64,000 nucleotides of DNA, from contig NZ_LMBW01000010.1 in the NCBI RefSeq assembly GCF_001439915.1, positions 832-64,831 of the forward strand, read 5' to 3'. A model generated the notes under the pieces. It ran no database searches and was not told the DNA's origin. It saw only the letters and a program-made list of their open reading frames with translations. Both the position numbers and the translations under genes were made by a program. Below, piece by piece: positions 1 to 8,924 of this stretch. The DNA comes from Fredinandcohnia humi. Lineage in GTDB: Bacteria; Bacillota; Bacilli; Bacillales; Bacillaceae_L. Every line of letters starts with the position of its first letter. Positions within the stretch are counted from its first letter, which is position 1.

Positions 1-1
1 A

Positions 2-109
2 GAAGAAAGACAGGTTTGGGCAGAAAAAGTAACATCCGTGTATGATAAACACAAAAAAGAAATTGGTGAAGAATTAGTTGATAAACTGCTTGATGCAGCT
101 AAAAAGTAA
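2..109 (+). CDS. C-terminal end of a TRAP-type solute-binding protein (partial)
   Basis: The window opens inside a reading frame that runs to TAA at 107-109 and encodes about 35 residues beginning EERQVWAEKV and ending LLDAAKK. The pattern (a W in an amphipathic helix, then VYDKHKKEIGEELVDKL) resembles the last helix of DctP-family periplasmic or lipoprotein binding subunits of TRAP transporters, which bind carboxylates or sugar acids outside the membrane. Only the tail is visible, so the family call rests on a short match. The oxidoreductase genes that follow would fit a sugar-acid uptake locus. A rho-independent terminator follows directly. Confidence 0.5.
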   Translation, partial: EERQVWAEKVTSVYDKHKKEIGEELVDKLLDAAKK

Positions 110-118
110 CATTATTTT

Positions 119-150
119 ACGGGTCCAGATTTTACTTGGGCCCGTTTTTG
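119..150 (+). terminator. Intrinsic terminator after the TRAP-type gene
   Basis: Stem ACGGGTCC (119-126) pairs with GGGCCCGT (138-145) with one G-U pair, followed by a run of T. It separates the upstream transport gene from the dehydrogenase genes. Confidence 0.75.
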
Positions 151-180
151 ATAAAAAAGTGTAAGGAAGGGGAGGGAAAC

Positions 181-1143
181 TTGGATAACGGTAGAGTTAG
201 ATGGGGAATCTTAGGAGCTGCCTGGATAGCAAAGGAACGAATGATACCAGCAATAAAGGCTGCATTGAATTCCCAGTTACTTGCGATTGCAAGTAGAAGT
301 GAGGAGAAAGCTAGAGAATTTGCGAATACCTATTCTATTCCACGTACATATAAAAGCTACGAAGAACTTCTGAAAGATCCTGATATAGATGCGGTCTATA
401 TTCCCTTACCTAATCATTTACATAAGGAATGGACGATACGAGCTGCAGAAGCAGGAAAGCATGTCCTATGTGAAAAACCTGCTGCACTTACTGTACAAGA
501 AATTGAAGAGATGGTATCTGCCTGCCGTAAAAATAAGGTTGTATTTATGGAAGCTTTCGCATTCCGCCATCATCCAGAGTGGCGTCGATTAAGGGAAGTA
601 ATCGATTCAGGTCAAATTGGAGAAGTTCGAAACGTTCAAATCCGTTTTTCAATCTCTGTTAACAATAAGGATGATATTCGGTTAAACCCGTCACTTGGCG
701 GCGGTGTCCTTTATGATATTGGTTCCTATTGTGTCAATGGAATTAGATACATTATGGGTGATGAACCACTAGATGTGCAGGCATTTGCCGATTTTGATGT
801 TAATAAAGTTGATGTATCAGTAGTTTCTTCCATAAGGTTTTCGAGGGGGAGGCTCGCTCAATTTGCTTGCACATTTCAAAGTGACTATAACCAGTCATTG
901 GAGATTACTGGAACGGAAGGCATCATTAAAATGAACTTTCCCTTTCGTCATCCTCAAATAACAATTCAGAAGAACGGAAAACAGGAGACAGAGGTTTATA
1001 AAAATCCAGAAAATAGCTATATTTCACAAGTTGAACATATTGCGAACTGTATTCTCACGGGAAAACCTCCTTCATATAGTCCGGAAGAGTCCATAGCAAA
1101 TCTAAAGGTCATTCAATCGATTAATGACTGTATAAAAAGGTAA
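181..1143 (+). CDS. Gfo/Idh/MocA family oxidoreductase
   Basis: A 320-residue NAD(P)-dependent oxidoreductase of the Gfo/Idh/MocA family, which oxidise or reduce sugars, inositols and related polyols in the cytoplasm. The N-terminal Rossmann fold shows WGILGAAWIA (residues 8-17), then IPLPNHLHKEW and the diagnostic CEKPAALT with the catalytic-region lysine near residue 97. The C-terminal half carries GGGVLYDIGSYCVNG. The open frame extends upstream to TTG 136, but a TTG at 181 sits behind an AAGGAAGGGGAGGG ribosome site and starts right at the family's usual N-terminus, so it is preferred. It is followed within 35 bases by an alcohol dehydrogenase and then a second Gfo family member, so the three probably form one catabolic operon. 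The substrate cannot be told from sequence. Confidence 0.9.
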   Translation: MDNGRVRWGILGAAWIAKERMIPAIKAALNSQLLAIASRSEEKAREFANTYSIPRTYKSYEELLKDPDIDAVYIPLPNHLHKEWTIRAAEAGKHVLCEKPAALTVQEIEEMVSACRKNKVVFMEAFAFRHHPEWRRLREVIDSGQIGEVRNVQIRFSISVNNKDDIRLNPSLGGGVLYDIGSYCVNGIRYIMGDEPLDVQAFADFDVNKVDVSVVSSIRFSRGRLAQFACTFQSDYNQSLEITGTEGIIKMNFPFRHPQITIQKNGKQETEVYKNPENSYISQVEHIANCILTGKPPSYSPEESIANLKVIQSINDCIKR

Positions 1144-1175
1144 TAACACAAAGAATGGTAGTGGAGGCAAGACCA

Positions 1176-2159
1176 ATGTTGGAATTAAACGTAAAAAAAC
1201 CATTTGAAATTGAATTAAGGGAAATAGAATCAATAGAAACCCCAAAAAAGAATGAAGTAAAAATTCGAGTAAGCTATGGTGGTATTTGCGGGTCTGATCT
1301 TAGCTTATTTAAAGGGAAATTTGCACACGGAAAGTATCCAGTGAGACCGGGGCATGAACTAGTTGGAACCATTATTGAATGTGGTGAGCAATCCAATTAT
1401 GAAGTTGGAACCCGAGTCGTTATTTTACCGAACACATACTGCGGTGAATGTGAGATGTGCCGGAATGGAAGGACCAATATTTGTCGAAATAAAAAATCAT
1501 TAGGAATTAATATGGATGGCGGATTTTCTGAGGAATTTGTCATTTCAACTAAGCTTATTCTACCGATCCCTGATGATCTGCCTGACGAAAAAGCAGTTTT
1601 AATTGAGCCGTTTGCAGTAGTTGTCAGCGGTTTTAATAAAATTTCAATTAAAAAAGGGCAAACTGTCGCGGTTGTTGGCAGTGGGAGTATAGGTATGTTA
1701 GCTGCTGCATTGGCTGCCCATTTAGGCGCAAATGTGACAGCTATTGATATAAATTCAAAAAAGCTAGAGATGGTCAAAAGAGTTGGTGATATTCGAACTG
1801 TCCATCCTCAGGAGATAACGGATGAGGATAAATTTGATATTGTCATTGAAGCAGCGGGAGTAAAATCTTCTGTGGAACAAGCTTTCCAATTAATAAAACC
1901 GGGTGGTTCTATGTTGGCGATTGGTCTTGCACCAGAAGTAACGATTCCTTTTACACAGTTCGTCCGAAACGATCAATCAATCCACGGAACGATTACTTAC
2001 AACTTTCCAGATGATTATTTGAAAACAATTGATTATTTAAGGAACCCTGATTTAAATGTTGCTCCGATCGTATCAAAGGTTGTTCCTTTGACTGACTATC
2101 AAGAAGCCTATGATAATGCGTTATCCGGTGATTTTGGGAAGATTTTGTTGAAATTTTAA
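1176..2159 (+). CDS. Zinc-dependent medium-chain alcohol/polyol dehydrogenase
   Basis: A 327-residue MDR-superfamily dehydrogenase related to sorbitol and L-threonine dehydrogenases. Catalytic zinc ligands are in GGICGSD (Cys near residue 38) and GHE (near residue 60). A structural zinc site is present as CGECEMCRNGRTNIC (about 88-102). The cofactor-binding glycine motif is VVGSGSIGML (about 167-176). ATG 1176 lies 6-10 bases after GGAGG and is preferred to the upstream in-frame ATG 1155. Its place between two Gfo/Idh/MocA genes suggests stepwise oxidation of a sugar or polyol. The specific substrate is unknown. Confidence 0.88.
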   Translation: MLELNVKKPFEIELREIESIETPKKNEVKIRVSYGGICGSDLSLFKGKFAHGKYPVRPGHELVGTIIECGEQSNYEVGTRVVILPNTYCGECEMCRNGRTNICRNKKSLGINMDGGFSEEFVISTKLILPIPDDLPDEKAVLIEPFAVVVSGFNKISIKKGQTVAVVGSGSIGMLAAALAAHLGANVTAIDINSKKLEMVKRVGDIRTVHPQEITDEDKFDIVIEAAGVKSSVEQAFQLIKPGGSMLAIGLAPEVTIPFTQFVRNDQSIHGTITYNFPDDYLKTIDYLRNPDLNVAPIVSKVVPLTDYQEAYDNALSGDFGKILLKF

Positions 2160-2209
2160 TAAACTTAATTTTGTTAAGTACTGGACAGTCATAGGTAGGA
2201 GGAAAAAAA

Positions 2210-3406
2210 GTGAAAACTGTTACTGTAGCGTTAGTCGGTGCAGGTTATGCGGCTCATCTGCATGGAAGAGGATACTCAAAAGTCAGCGGTATAAATGTGA
2301 GACTTAAAACAATTGTTGATTTAGATACAAAAAGGGCTGAAGAGGTCGCAAAAACCTATGGGTTTGAGAAAACGTCTACAGACTTTATGGAAGTCATACA
2401 TGATGAAGAAATTGATGTCATTGATATTGTAACCCCACCTCATTTACATTTAAAGTTTGCATTAGAGGCATTAAAAGCTGGAAAACACGTCATTTGTGAA
2501 AAACCGTTAACGGGTTATTTCGGAGAGGAGGGAGACGAAAAGCCGATTGGGCATAAAGTTTCCAAGGCGAAAATGTATGAAACCATTATCAATGAAATCG
2601 AAGAAGCGAGAGAGATTATTGCTTCAAGCAACAAATTGTTTATGTACGCAGAAAACTACATATATTCACCTAATGTTTTGAAGGCCGCTGAAATCATCAG
2701 AAGTAAAAAGAGTAAATTATTGTTTATGAAAGGTGAAGAAAGTATCAGGGGATCTAGTTCAGCATTAGCAGGGATGTGGGATAAGTCTGGTGGCGGAGCA
2801 TTAATGCGGCTAGGTTGTCACCCTGTTTCAGGAGTGCTCTGGCTAAAGCAAGTAGAGGCGGAAGCCAGAAACGAAGAAATTTCAGTAGTAAGCGTATCTG
2901 CGGATACAGGTAATATTATTACATCTTTATCGGATTATGATAAACGACATCTTACAAGTAAGCCGATCGATGTAGAGGATTTCGCCAATATAACCATTAC
3001 TTTTTCAGACGGGACAAAAGCCGTAGTAATGTCAAGTGATCATGTATTAGGCGGGACAAAGAATTATATTGAGATATACGCTAATGACGGAGTGTTACTG
3101 TGCAATATAACCCCAACTAATAATATGCAAACCTATTTTCCAGATCAGGAAGGCTTAGACAATGTCAACTTTTCGGAGATGCTTGATCTGAAAATGGGAT
3201 GGAATAATGTGTTTATCGCAGAGGAAATCCTAAGAGGCTACACCAATGAACTGCAAGACTTTATGGAGTGCATTGTAACGAACAGACAACCTCTGTCAGG
3301 TATCGATATAGCCGATGAAACAATCCGTGTTATTTATGCCGCCTATCAATCTGCAAGCGAGGGCAAAAGAGTTCAATTGAAAGAGAAGAGTATAAGGGTG
3401 TTGTAA
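2210..3406 (+). CDS. Gfo/Idh/MocA family oxidoreductase, long form
   Basis: A 398-residue Gfo/Idh/MocA oxidoreductase with GTG start 8 bases behind AGGAGG. It shows the Rossmann motif VGAGYAAHLHG (about 10-20), the TPPHLHLKFALEAL segment and CEKPLTGYFG. It is longer than the 320-residue relative at the operon start because of an insertion after the EKP motif that includes GEEGDEKPIGHK. A conserved-looking GGGALMRLGCHPV (about residues 195-207) replaces the usual GG.l.D.g.H motif and keeps the histidine. It is the last gene of the set before a strong hairpin. Cytoplasmic sugar or inositol-type dehydrogenase is likely; the substrate is not identifiable. Confidence 0.88.
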   Translation: MKTVTVALVGAGYAAHLHGRGYSKVSGINVRLKTIVDLDTKRAEEVAKTYGFEKTSTDFMEVIHDEEIDVIDIVTPPHLHLKFALEALKAGKHVICEKPLTGYFGEEGDEKPIGHKVSKAKMYETIINEIEEAREIIASSNKLFMYAENYIYSPNVLKAAEIIRSKKSKLLFMKGEESIRGSSSALAGMWDKSGGGALMRLGCHPVSGVLWLKQVEAEARNEEISVVSVSADTGNIITSLSDYDKRHLTSKPIDVEDFANITITFSDGTKAVVMSSDHVLGGTKNYIEIYANDGVLLCNITPTNNMQTYFPDQEGLDNVNFSEMLDLKMGWNNVFIAEEILRGYTNELQDFMECIVTNRQPLSGIDIADETIRVIYAAYQSASEGKRVQLKEKSIRVL

Positions 3407-3440
3407 ATAGAAACAACTATATTACATGACCAACTATATC

Positions 3441-3474
3441 AAAAATGGCACTCAACGTTCCTTCGTTGAGTGCC
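3441..3474 (-). terminator. Bidirectional-type terminator between convergent genes
   Basis: A perfect 11-bp stem, GGCACTCAACG (3447-3457) with CGTTGAGTGCC (3464-3474). The A-run at 3441-3445 is a T-run for leftward transcripts, so it mainly serves the minus-strand CAP gene; it may also stop rightward transcripts. Confidence 0.8.
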
Positions 3475-3506
3475 TAATTATTAAAGTAGGAAAATATCAA
3501 ACAGTT

Positions 3507-4232
3507 TTATTTCCCAATAAACATCTGTGTCCAATAATTCCCCTCAACATGACCTACGCCAATATGAGTAAAGTTTGAGCTTAATATATTCTTACGATGA
3601 CCTTCACTATTCATCCAGGCATTTACAACCTCTTGAGGTGAACGTTGGCCCATCGCAATATTTTCACCTGCTGCACGATATTGAATCCCAAATTGCTTCA
3701 TCATATCAAATGGTGATCCGTAGGTTGGGCTTGTATGAGAAAAATACCCATTCTTCTTCATATCAGAAGATTTTGTTCGCGCAACCTCGCTTAATTTCAA
3801 ATCAATTTTTAGTGGCTGTAAGCCGTATTTGGCACGTTCATTATTCGTTAATGCGACAACTTCTTGCTCAAACTGACTTACTGAATAAGAAGCCTGATTT
3901 GTTGTTTTATTAGTTTGTTCTAAAGGTTGCTGCTGCACAGGCTGCTGAACAACAGGGCTTTTCTGAACAGGTTTTTCAGCCTTAGGTTCTGTTGTCTTTT
4001 CAGCTGGTTGAGTAGGTACATCCACCTTTGGCTGAGTTTGATAGTATTGAGAATAGTATTTTTTAAGTGTGTTTTGAATGAGGTCATTCCAATTCGTAGA
4101 GTTTTGAACAGATACGACATAACGGCCTTCATATCCATTATTAGGACTACTTAACTGCTCCGCAGAACTTGCCAATGGGCCAGTAACTAATAGTGCACCT
4201 GCTACTACTAAAGATAATACAGTTTTCTTCAT
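3507..4232 (-). CDS. Secreted CAP-domain (SCP/PR1-like) protein, YkwD type
   Basis: A 241-residue exported protein. Residues 1-25 (MKKTVLSLVVAGALLVTGPL) form a signal peptide with an AS-SA-type cleavage region. A low-complexity linker rich in P, K, Q and T follows (about 75-120). The C-terminal CAP domain (about 125-241) has FEQEVVALTNNERAKYGL, KSSDMKKNGYFSHTSP, GENIAMG, VVNAWMNSEGHRKNILS and a terminal YWTQMF, matching Bacillus YkwD-like and spore-associated SafA/YlbC-type CAP proteins. The start at 4232 follows AAGGAGG; an upstream in-frame ATG at 4274 would precede that ribosome site and is rejected. The molecular role of CAP domains in bacilli is poorly known; extracytoplasmic location is well supported. 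Confidence 0.88.
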   Translation of the reverse strand: MKKTVLSLVVAGALLVTGPLASSAEQLSSPNNGYEGRYVVSVQNSTNWNDLIQNTLKKYYSQYYQTQPKVDVPTQPAEKTTEPKAEKPVQKSPVVQQPVQQQPLEQTNKTTNQASYSVSQFEQEVVALTNNERAKYGLQPLKIDLKLSEVARTKSSDMKKNGYFSHTSPTYGSPFDMMKQFGIQYRAAGENIAMGQRSPQEVVNAWMNSEGHRKNILSSNFTHIGVGHVEGNYWTQMFIGK

Positions 4233-4524
4233 ATCCAGTCCTCCTTGTAGTATATGCGAATGATACAACAACATCTTAGCATGCGATTTTTGTAATAATT
4301 GAGGAAGACTTTTCCTTCTATAACTTTTTTACTATTTTTACGTCTATTGAAAGTTGAAAAAAGATAGATTTGTTGAACTGAATTTGTTGTCCCTTTTTGG
4401 AAATACAGGTAAAAAGTACATCGATTTGCCTATTGACGGGATTGAAATAAATGATGATTTATGACGTATTTTACTATTACATGACGAATATGTCGTGGGA
4501 CAGTGAACCTGTCCCTTTCGTCCC

Positions 4525-5271
4525 TTAAAATATATCAAGCATTATTTTTTCTGCAATTAATCGATATTGTTCTGCTTTAAAATGAATCCCGTCGCTTAGA
4601 TTTCCTTTTATGGGAATTTTCCCTCCATCTATATATGTGACTTTTTCTTCTTGTGCCAAGGATTTAATCACGTATGTATAGTGTTTCAGGGTTTTGTTTG
4701 CATGATTTTTTTTATTAGTAATGGTTGTTGGAGAGATGATGACAACTTCAATTCCTTTTTCTTTTAGCTTATGTATTAATTGTCGATTGTTTTCTTTATA
4801 TTGATCAACAGGGATGGGGAGTGCATTAGGGCTATATTTTTTATGGCCTCTTGCATCATTGATGCCAAACATAAAAATCACTAAGTCTGGATGATAGCTA
4901 AGAACTTCTTCTTCAACATTTTCAAGCGCCTGAATCGAGGTCCAGCCAGGATGACCTTTATTGATAACTTTTATCTCATTATAGTAGTATTTTTTTCTGA
5001 GTTCTTTTTCCAGGACTTTTGGAGAAGGGTTTTTAACTTGATTAACTTTTCCAGTTCTAGTATCCCGATCATATCCCCATGTAATTGAATCACCATAGGC
5101 CACAATGGTTACAGGTTGATTAGTATCAAGCTTTTGAATGACTGTAAGTTCATGGCCTGAAATTGATTCGAGGTCTGCTGCTTTACTTTTTTGTTGGATA
5201 GTTAACAGCACAAATATACATATGAGTACCGATAAAAAATAAAAACGATAAGCCTTTGGAGGATTCCTCAT
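4525..5271 (-). CDS. SGNH/GDSL-family hydrolase, membrane-anchored or secreted
   Basis: A 248-residue SGNH hydrolase. Residues 10-28 are strongly hydrophobic (FYFLSVLICIFVLLTI), a signal anchor or uncleaved signal peptide. Block I is YGDSITWG (catalytic Ser near residue 62). Block III is FMFGINDARG (oxyanion Asn near 138). Block V is DGIHFKAEQ, supplying the Asp-His pair near 230. This family acts on esters of lipids, acetylated sugars or peptidoglycan. ATG 5271 is preceded by AAGGAG. The gene stands alone. A GGGAC/GTCCC repeat copy begins right at its stop codon and may serve as its terminator. Confidence 0.87.
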   Translation of the reverse strand: MRNPPKAYRFYFLSVLICIFVLLTIQQKSKAADLESISGHELTVIQKLDTNQPVTIVAYGDSITWGYDRDTRTGKVNQVKNPSPKVLEKELRKKYYYNEIKVINKGHPGWTSIQALENVEEEVLSYHPDLVIFMFGINDARGHKKYSPNALPIPVDQYKENNRQLIHKLKEKGIEVVIISPTTITNKKNHANKTLKHYTYVIKSLAQEEKVTYIDGGKIPIKGNLSDGIHFKAEQYRLIAEKIMLDIF

Positions 5272-5472
5272 TTAAATCTCCTTCCTGATGCCCTTTGCTA
5301 ACTCCTGTTTTCGATGATCTGATATCATAATGGTTGTAGGATTATTACTATTTTAACAAATACGGGAGATTTGCTGAATAAGGGAAGTTGTATTCCACAA
5401 AAATCCCTTATTTATTATATGGATTTTATGATATAAAATAATACAAAGTATACAACTCAGGAAGTGAACTCG

Positions 5473-6186
5473 ATGGAAAAAAGAAGTCAATTAATACTTG
5501 CATTTCGTACAGCTTTCCCAAATACTGTTCCCATTTTTGCGGGATTTACTTTTTTGGGAATTGCTTATGGAATTTTTATGAATTCATTAGGCTTTAGTGC
5601 CATATACCCGATTTTAATGAGTCTCCTCATATTTGCAGGATCAATGGAATTTGTCGCAGCAAGCTTATTACTAGGAGCCTTCAATCCGATTAGTGCCCTT
5701 TTTCTAACTTTAATGGTGAATGCCAGGCATTTGTTTTACGGAATTTCTATGCTTGATAAATATAGGGGTAAGGGAAAGAAAAGTAATTATTTAATTTTTG
5801 GAATGTGTGATGAATCTTTTGCAATTAACAATTCCATTAAAGTGCCAGAGAATGTTGATAAGGGTTGGGTAATGTTTTTTGTTACGCTTCTCAACCAGAT
5901 TTATTGGGTATTGGGAGCAACGATTGGCGGTGTTTTCGGCTCTTTGGTTACTTTCAATACGAAGGGTCTTGAATTTGTCATGACGGCTCTTTTTGTTGTC
6001 ATCTTTTTAGAGATGTGGATGAATGAAGAAAAACATCTTAGTTCACTAATAGGGCTAGGGGCTTCGATCGTTTGTTTACTTATTTTTGGAGGAAACAATT
6101 TCATTATCCCTGCAATGATTGCTATTTTGGGGCTACTTACCCTAACAAGAAAGTCATTGGAGGAAGTGGAGGCTAAAGCGGTATGA
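5473..6186 (+). CDS. azlC: Branched-chain amino acid exporter large subunit AzlC
   Basis: A 237-residue integral membrane protein of the AzlC family, the large subunit of the AzlCD exporter for branched-chain amino acids and their analogues. It has the family signature [20 protein letters not shown] near the N-terminus, [25 protein letters not shown], and [12 protein letters not shown] (about 90-101). ATG 5473 lies 8 bases behind AGGAAG; a GTG nine bases upstream is less well placed. Its stop overlaps the azlD start (ATGA), implying translational coupling and a stoichiometric complex. Confidence 0.93.
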   Translation: MEKRSQLILAFRTAFPNTVPIFAGFTFLGIAYGIFMNSLGFSAIYPILMSLLIFAGSMEFVAASLLLGAFNPISALFLTLMVNARHLFYGISMLDKYRGKGKKSNYLIFGMCDESFAINNSIKVPENVDKGWVMFFVTLLNQIYWVLGATIGGVFGSLVTFNTKGLEFVMTALFVVIFLEMWMNEEKHLSSLIGLGASIVCLLIFGGNNFIIPAMIAILGLLTLTRKSLEEVEAKAV

Positions 6187-6515
6187 CGATGAATATAACA
6201 GAGCAGATCATCATAATTGCGATGGTTGTTTTAGGGACGATGGCTACACGGTTTCTTCCGTTCATTGTTTTTCCATCTGGGAAACCTACACCGATGTATG
6301 TGCAGTATCTCGGGAAAGTGCTGCCATCAGCAGTCATAGGGCTTTTGGTCATTTATTGTTTCAAGGATATCAATCTATTAGCAGGAAGCCATGGTTTCCC
6401 CGAATTCATTTCAGTTGCAGTCGTTGCCATCCTTCACTTTTGGAAAAGAAATATGCTACTCTCAATTGCAGGAGGAACGATTGTATACATGATCTTGGTT
6501 CAAATGATTTTTTAG
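6183..6515 (+). CDS. azlD: Branched-chain amino acid exporter small subunit AzlD
   Basis: A 110-residue protein with four predicted hydrophobic segments and the AzlD pattern [17 protein letters not shown] at residues 14-30. It overlaps azlC by four bases. AzlD is the small partner required for AzlC activity. The gene ends directly beside the 20-bp tandem repeat array, which may have replaced whatever terminator lay there. Confidence 0.92.
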   Translation: MTMNITEQIIIIAMVVLGTMATRFLPFIVFPSGKPTPMYVQYLGKVLPSAVIGLLVIYCFKDINLLAGSHGFPEFISVAVVAILHFWKRNMLLSIAGGTIVYMILVQMIF

Positions 6516-6520
6516 GGACA

Positions 6521-6780
6521 CATGACGCATAAATCTGAAATCAGACGCATAAATCGGGGAACCGACGCAAATATCTGAATTCCGACGCATAAATTGGGGA
6601 TCCGACGCAAATATCTGAATTCCGACGCATAAATCGGGGATATGATGCAAATATCTGAATTCCGATACATAAATCCGGGATATGAGGCGAATATCGGAAC
6701 CCAAACCCATAAATCGGGGATCCGATACAAATATCTGAAACCTGACGCATAAATCCGTGATCCGACGCAAATATCCGAAA
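6521..6780. repeat. Tandem array of 13 degenerate 20-bp units (40-bp higher-order period)
   Basis: Thirteen consecutive 20-bp units alternate between a CGACGCATAAATCGGGGA-like form and a CGACGCAAATATCTGAAT-like form, giving a 40-bp composite period. The last units diverge. Because 20 is not a multiple of 3, the three minus-strand frames read through much of the array with periodic, Cys/Arg/Tyr-rich translations. These are treated as by-products, not genes. The array fills most of the azlD to mutS2-like gap. Confidence 0.9.
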
Positions 6781-6802
6781 TCATATTCTTGGTGGGTAAA
6801 AT

Positions 6803-6890
6803 GGGGAAGCAGGATCAGGTCCCGCGTCCCACCCTTTTTTTCAAAGTTTGTTACTAAAACCTGGGACAATGAACCTGTCCCTCTGTCCCT
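6803..6890. repeat. GGGAC/GTCCC dispersed repeat, A+B pair
   Basis: A degenerate A-type copy (ending CGCGTCCCACC plus a T-run, 6803-6840) is followed by a B-type copy (GGGACAATGAACCTGTCCC, 6863-6881). The pair lies at the 3' end of the MutS2-like gene, whose stop codon is within the final bases of the B copy, and may act as its terminator. Confidence 0.8.
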
Positions 6891-8823
6891 ACTCCTCCAA
6901 CCATTTGCCTTCGACATATTTGCGGTTCATGTCTTTTTTTACTTTTCGGTATTCTTTGCTTTTGAATATGATGTCAAAATCGTAATCGGGTGGGTAGAGC
7001 TCCTCAGCTGCAATTTTCAATTCAATTCGCTTATGATTAATTGTTCTTTTTTCTCCTTTGATTTGCACAATGTAGTCACCCTGATCGTTTGGTCCTTTGT
7101 ACACAATTCCAGTTTCACCAGTTGCAAGGAGATGGACATTATCTCCCTGGTTGTAAATCGTTATCTTTGATATAGGCTGCTCCTGTTTCTTTTTTCCTAC
7201 ATTGCTTCGAGCATACTTATTTACAATGACCTGCTTTTGATAGGAATGCGATTGTAATGCTTCTGGTGCAATGTTTTGATGAAAATCCTTATGCTCTTGA
7301 TATGCCTTTTGATGGGCACGTTCGATAAGTGTTGGATGCATCCCTAGTTTTGCCACGATATCGAAAGCTTGACTTTGTCCGCTCTTTCCGAGTATTAGTC
7401 TATACGTTGGTTGTAATGTATAGATATCAAACTCCATGGAACCATTTAAAAAACCTTCCGTACCATCGGCAAATTTTTTCATTTCACTGTAATGGGTAGT
7501 CGCAAATAAGGTAGCACCTTTATCATATAGTTGCTCTAAAATAACGATGGCAAGGGCCATTCCTTCTCTTGGGTCAGTACCTGAACCAAGTTCATCAATT
7601 AATACGAGTGACGCGTCATTTGTCGCTTGTAAAATTTCGATAATATTTACCATGCGGGAGCTAAACGTACTTAAGTTTTGCTCAATGCTTTGACCATCTC
7701 CAATATCGACAAAAATATGTTGGAAGATGGCAATTTCACTTCCTTTTTTGGCTGGAATAGGAAGACCAGATTGCGCCATTAAAGTTAAGAGCCCGACCGT
7801 TTTTAGTGTTACTGTTTTTCCACCAGTATTCGGACCAGTAATGATTAGAGCTCGTTCTTTTTCTCCGATCGGAATCGATAGTGGAATGGCATTTTTTCCA
7901 AGCATTGGATGACGTGCTTCCTTTAGATCAATCCGGAACTCTTCGTTGATCATCGGTATATCTGCCTGTATCATTTGACTGTATTTAGCTTTAGCAAAGA
8001 GAACATCGTAATGATGCATGGTTTCAACGGCAACCTGGATGACTTGTTCATATGAAAGAAACAGCTGTGTTAGTTCATATAAAATTCGCTCTACCTCTGT
8101 TTCTTCAGCTATTTTAATAAGCTCGATATCCTCCTGAAGTGAACCTAATTCCACAGGCTCGATAAAAAGGGTGGAGCCAGAAGCTGAAGTATCTAATACT
8201 GAGCCTTGAATCTTTTTCCGATATTCTTTTTTCACTGCTAGGACATAACGACCAGAACGTTCAGTGACGTTTGTTTCTTGCAGGTACGGAGAAATCCTTC
8301 CGCTTTTCATTAATGACTGTGCTTTCTCCTTTAATTTTTCTTGTTGGGTAGCAAGATGTCTTCGCAGATAGCTCAGGTCACTTGATGCATAATCATCTAC
8401 ATGACCATTTCGTAAACAACGGCTAATTTCTGCCTCTAGTTCAGATACATCACCAATTGAGGTTGCATACATACTTACCATTGGACCGGCATATTCTTTA
8501 TCCTTCATAAATTGCTTTAACTTTTGGCAGTGGTCTAGGAATGAGATAATCTGTGTAAATTGGTCGACTTTTAGGGCCATCCCTTTTTTTGCTTGCGTGA
8601 TGTAATGACCGATTTGATCCAAAGAGTGAATAGGTACACTTCCACTGATTTTAATGATGTTCATCGCTTCTGAAATTTCATGTAAAGAGTGCTCGATTTT
8701 CTTTTTGTTTTGAGTGGGCCTTAACGAGAGAAGTGTTTCTTTTCCTCTGTTTGTTCTTGCGAATTGTGAAATATCATTCAAAATTTGATAATAACCTAAT
8801 GCTTCCATTGTTTGAGTATTCAA
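6889..8823 (-). CDS. MutS2-like ATPase lacking the Smr nuclease domain
   Basis: A 644-residue MutS2-family protein. The N-terminal core/clamp region (about 1-290) is followed by the ABC-type ATPase with Walker A GPNTGGKT (about 330-337), FSSRMVNIIEIL, Walker B LVLIDELGSGTDPREG and the H-loop TTHYSEMK. A short KOW-like segment (QGDNVHLLATGETGIVYKG) follows, then the protein ends. Canonical MutS2 is about 780 residues and ends in an Smr domain, absent here. MutS2 has been reported in B. subtilis to act on collided ribosomes and was earlier linked to recombination control. TTG 8823 follows AAGGAGG with 8-base spacing, so the open frame upstream to 8919 is not used. That upstream segment is a leader with a terminator, implying attenuation control. 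Confidence 0.85.
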   Translation of the reverse strand: MNTQTMEALGYYQILNDISQFARTNRGKETLLSLRPTQNKKKIEHSLHEISEAMNIIKISGSVPIHSLDQIGHYITQAKKGMALKVDQFTQIISFLDHCQKLKQFMKDKEYAGPMVSMYATSIGDVSELEAEISRCLRNGHVDDYASSDLSYLRRHLATQQEKLKEKAQSLMKSGRISPYLQETNVTERSGRYVLAVKKEYRKKIQGSVLDTSASGSTLFIEPVELGSLQEDIELIKIAEETEVERILYELTQLFLSYEQVIQVAVETMHHYDVLFAKAKYSQMIQADIPMINEEFRIDLKEARHPMLGKNAIPLSIPIGEKERALIITGPNTGGKTVTLKTVGLLTLMAQSGLPIPAKKGSEIAIFQHIFVDIGDGQSIEQNLSTFSSRMVNIIEILQATNDASLVLIDELGSGTDPREGMALAIVILEQLYDKGATLFATTHYSEMKKFADGTEGFLNGSMEFDIYTLQPTYRLILGKSGQSQAFDIVAKLGMHPTLIERAHQKAYQEHKDFHQNIAPEALQSHSYQKQVIVNKYARSNVGKKKQEQPISKITIYNQGDNVHLLATGETGIVYKGPNDQGDYIVQIKGEKRTINHKRIELKIAAEELYPPDYDFDIIFKSKEYRKVKKDMNRKYVEGKWLEE

Positions 8824-8890
8824 TGGTAAATCCTCCTTTTTATGTGTGACAAAATATTTCATGAGGACTTGTTCATGGGTTGGATTAACT

Positions 8891-8924
8891 AAAAAAACCG
8901 TCATGAACAAAGCGCTCATGACGG
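8891..8924 (-). terminator. Leader terminator upstream of the MutS2-like gene
   Basis: On the minus strand, CCGTCATGA pairs with TCATGACGG around a loop, followed by seven T residues (plus-strand A-run 8891-8897). It ends about 70 bases before the TTG start, so transcription must read through it to express the gene. Its loop and arms (8905-8919) can instead pair with 9021-9033, giving an antiterminator. Confidence 0.85.

Noticed and set aside
1397-1777. A 126-codon minus-strand frame inside the alcohol dehydrogenase gene
   Set aside because: Antisense shadow of a well-supported gene with all zinc-binding motifs.
6521-6780. CRISPR array
   Set aside because: Units are directly joined 20-mers with no unique spacers and no cas genes in the window.
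6462-6917. Overlapping minus-strand open frames of 69-151 codons across the tandem array
   Set aside because: They are read-through of 20-bp repeats in three frames, with no ribosome site and low-complexity periodic products.
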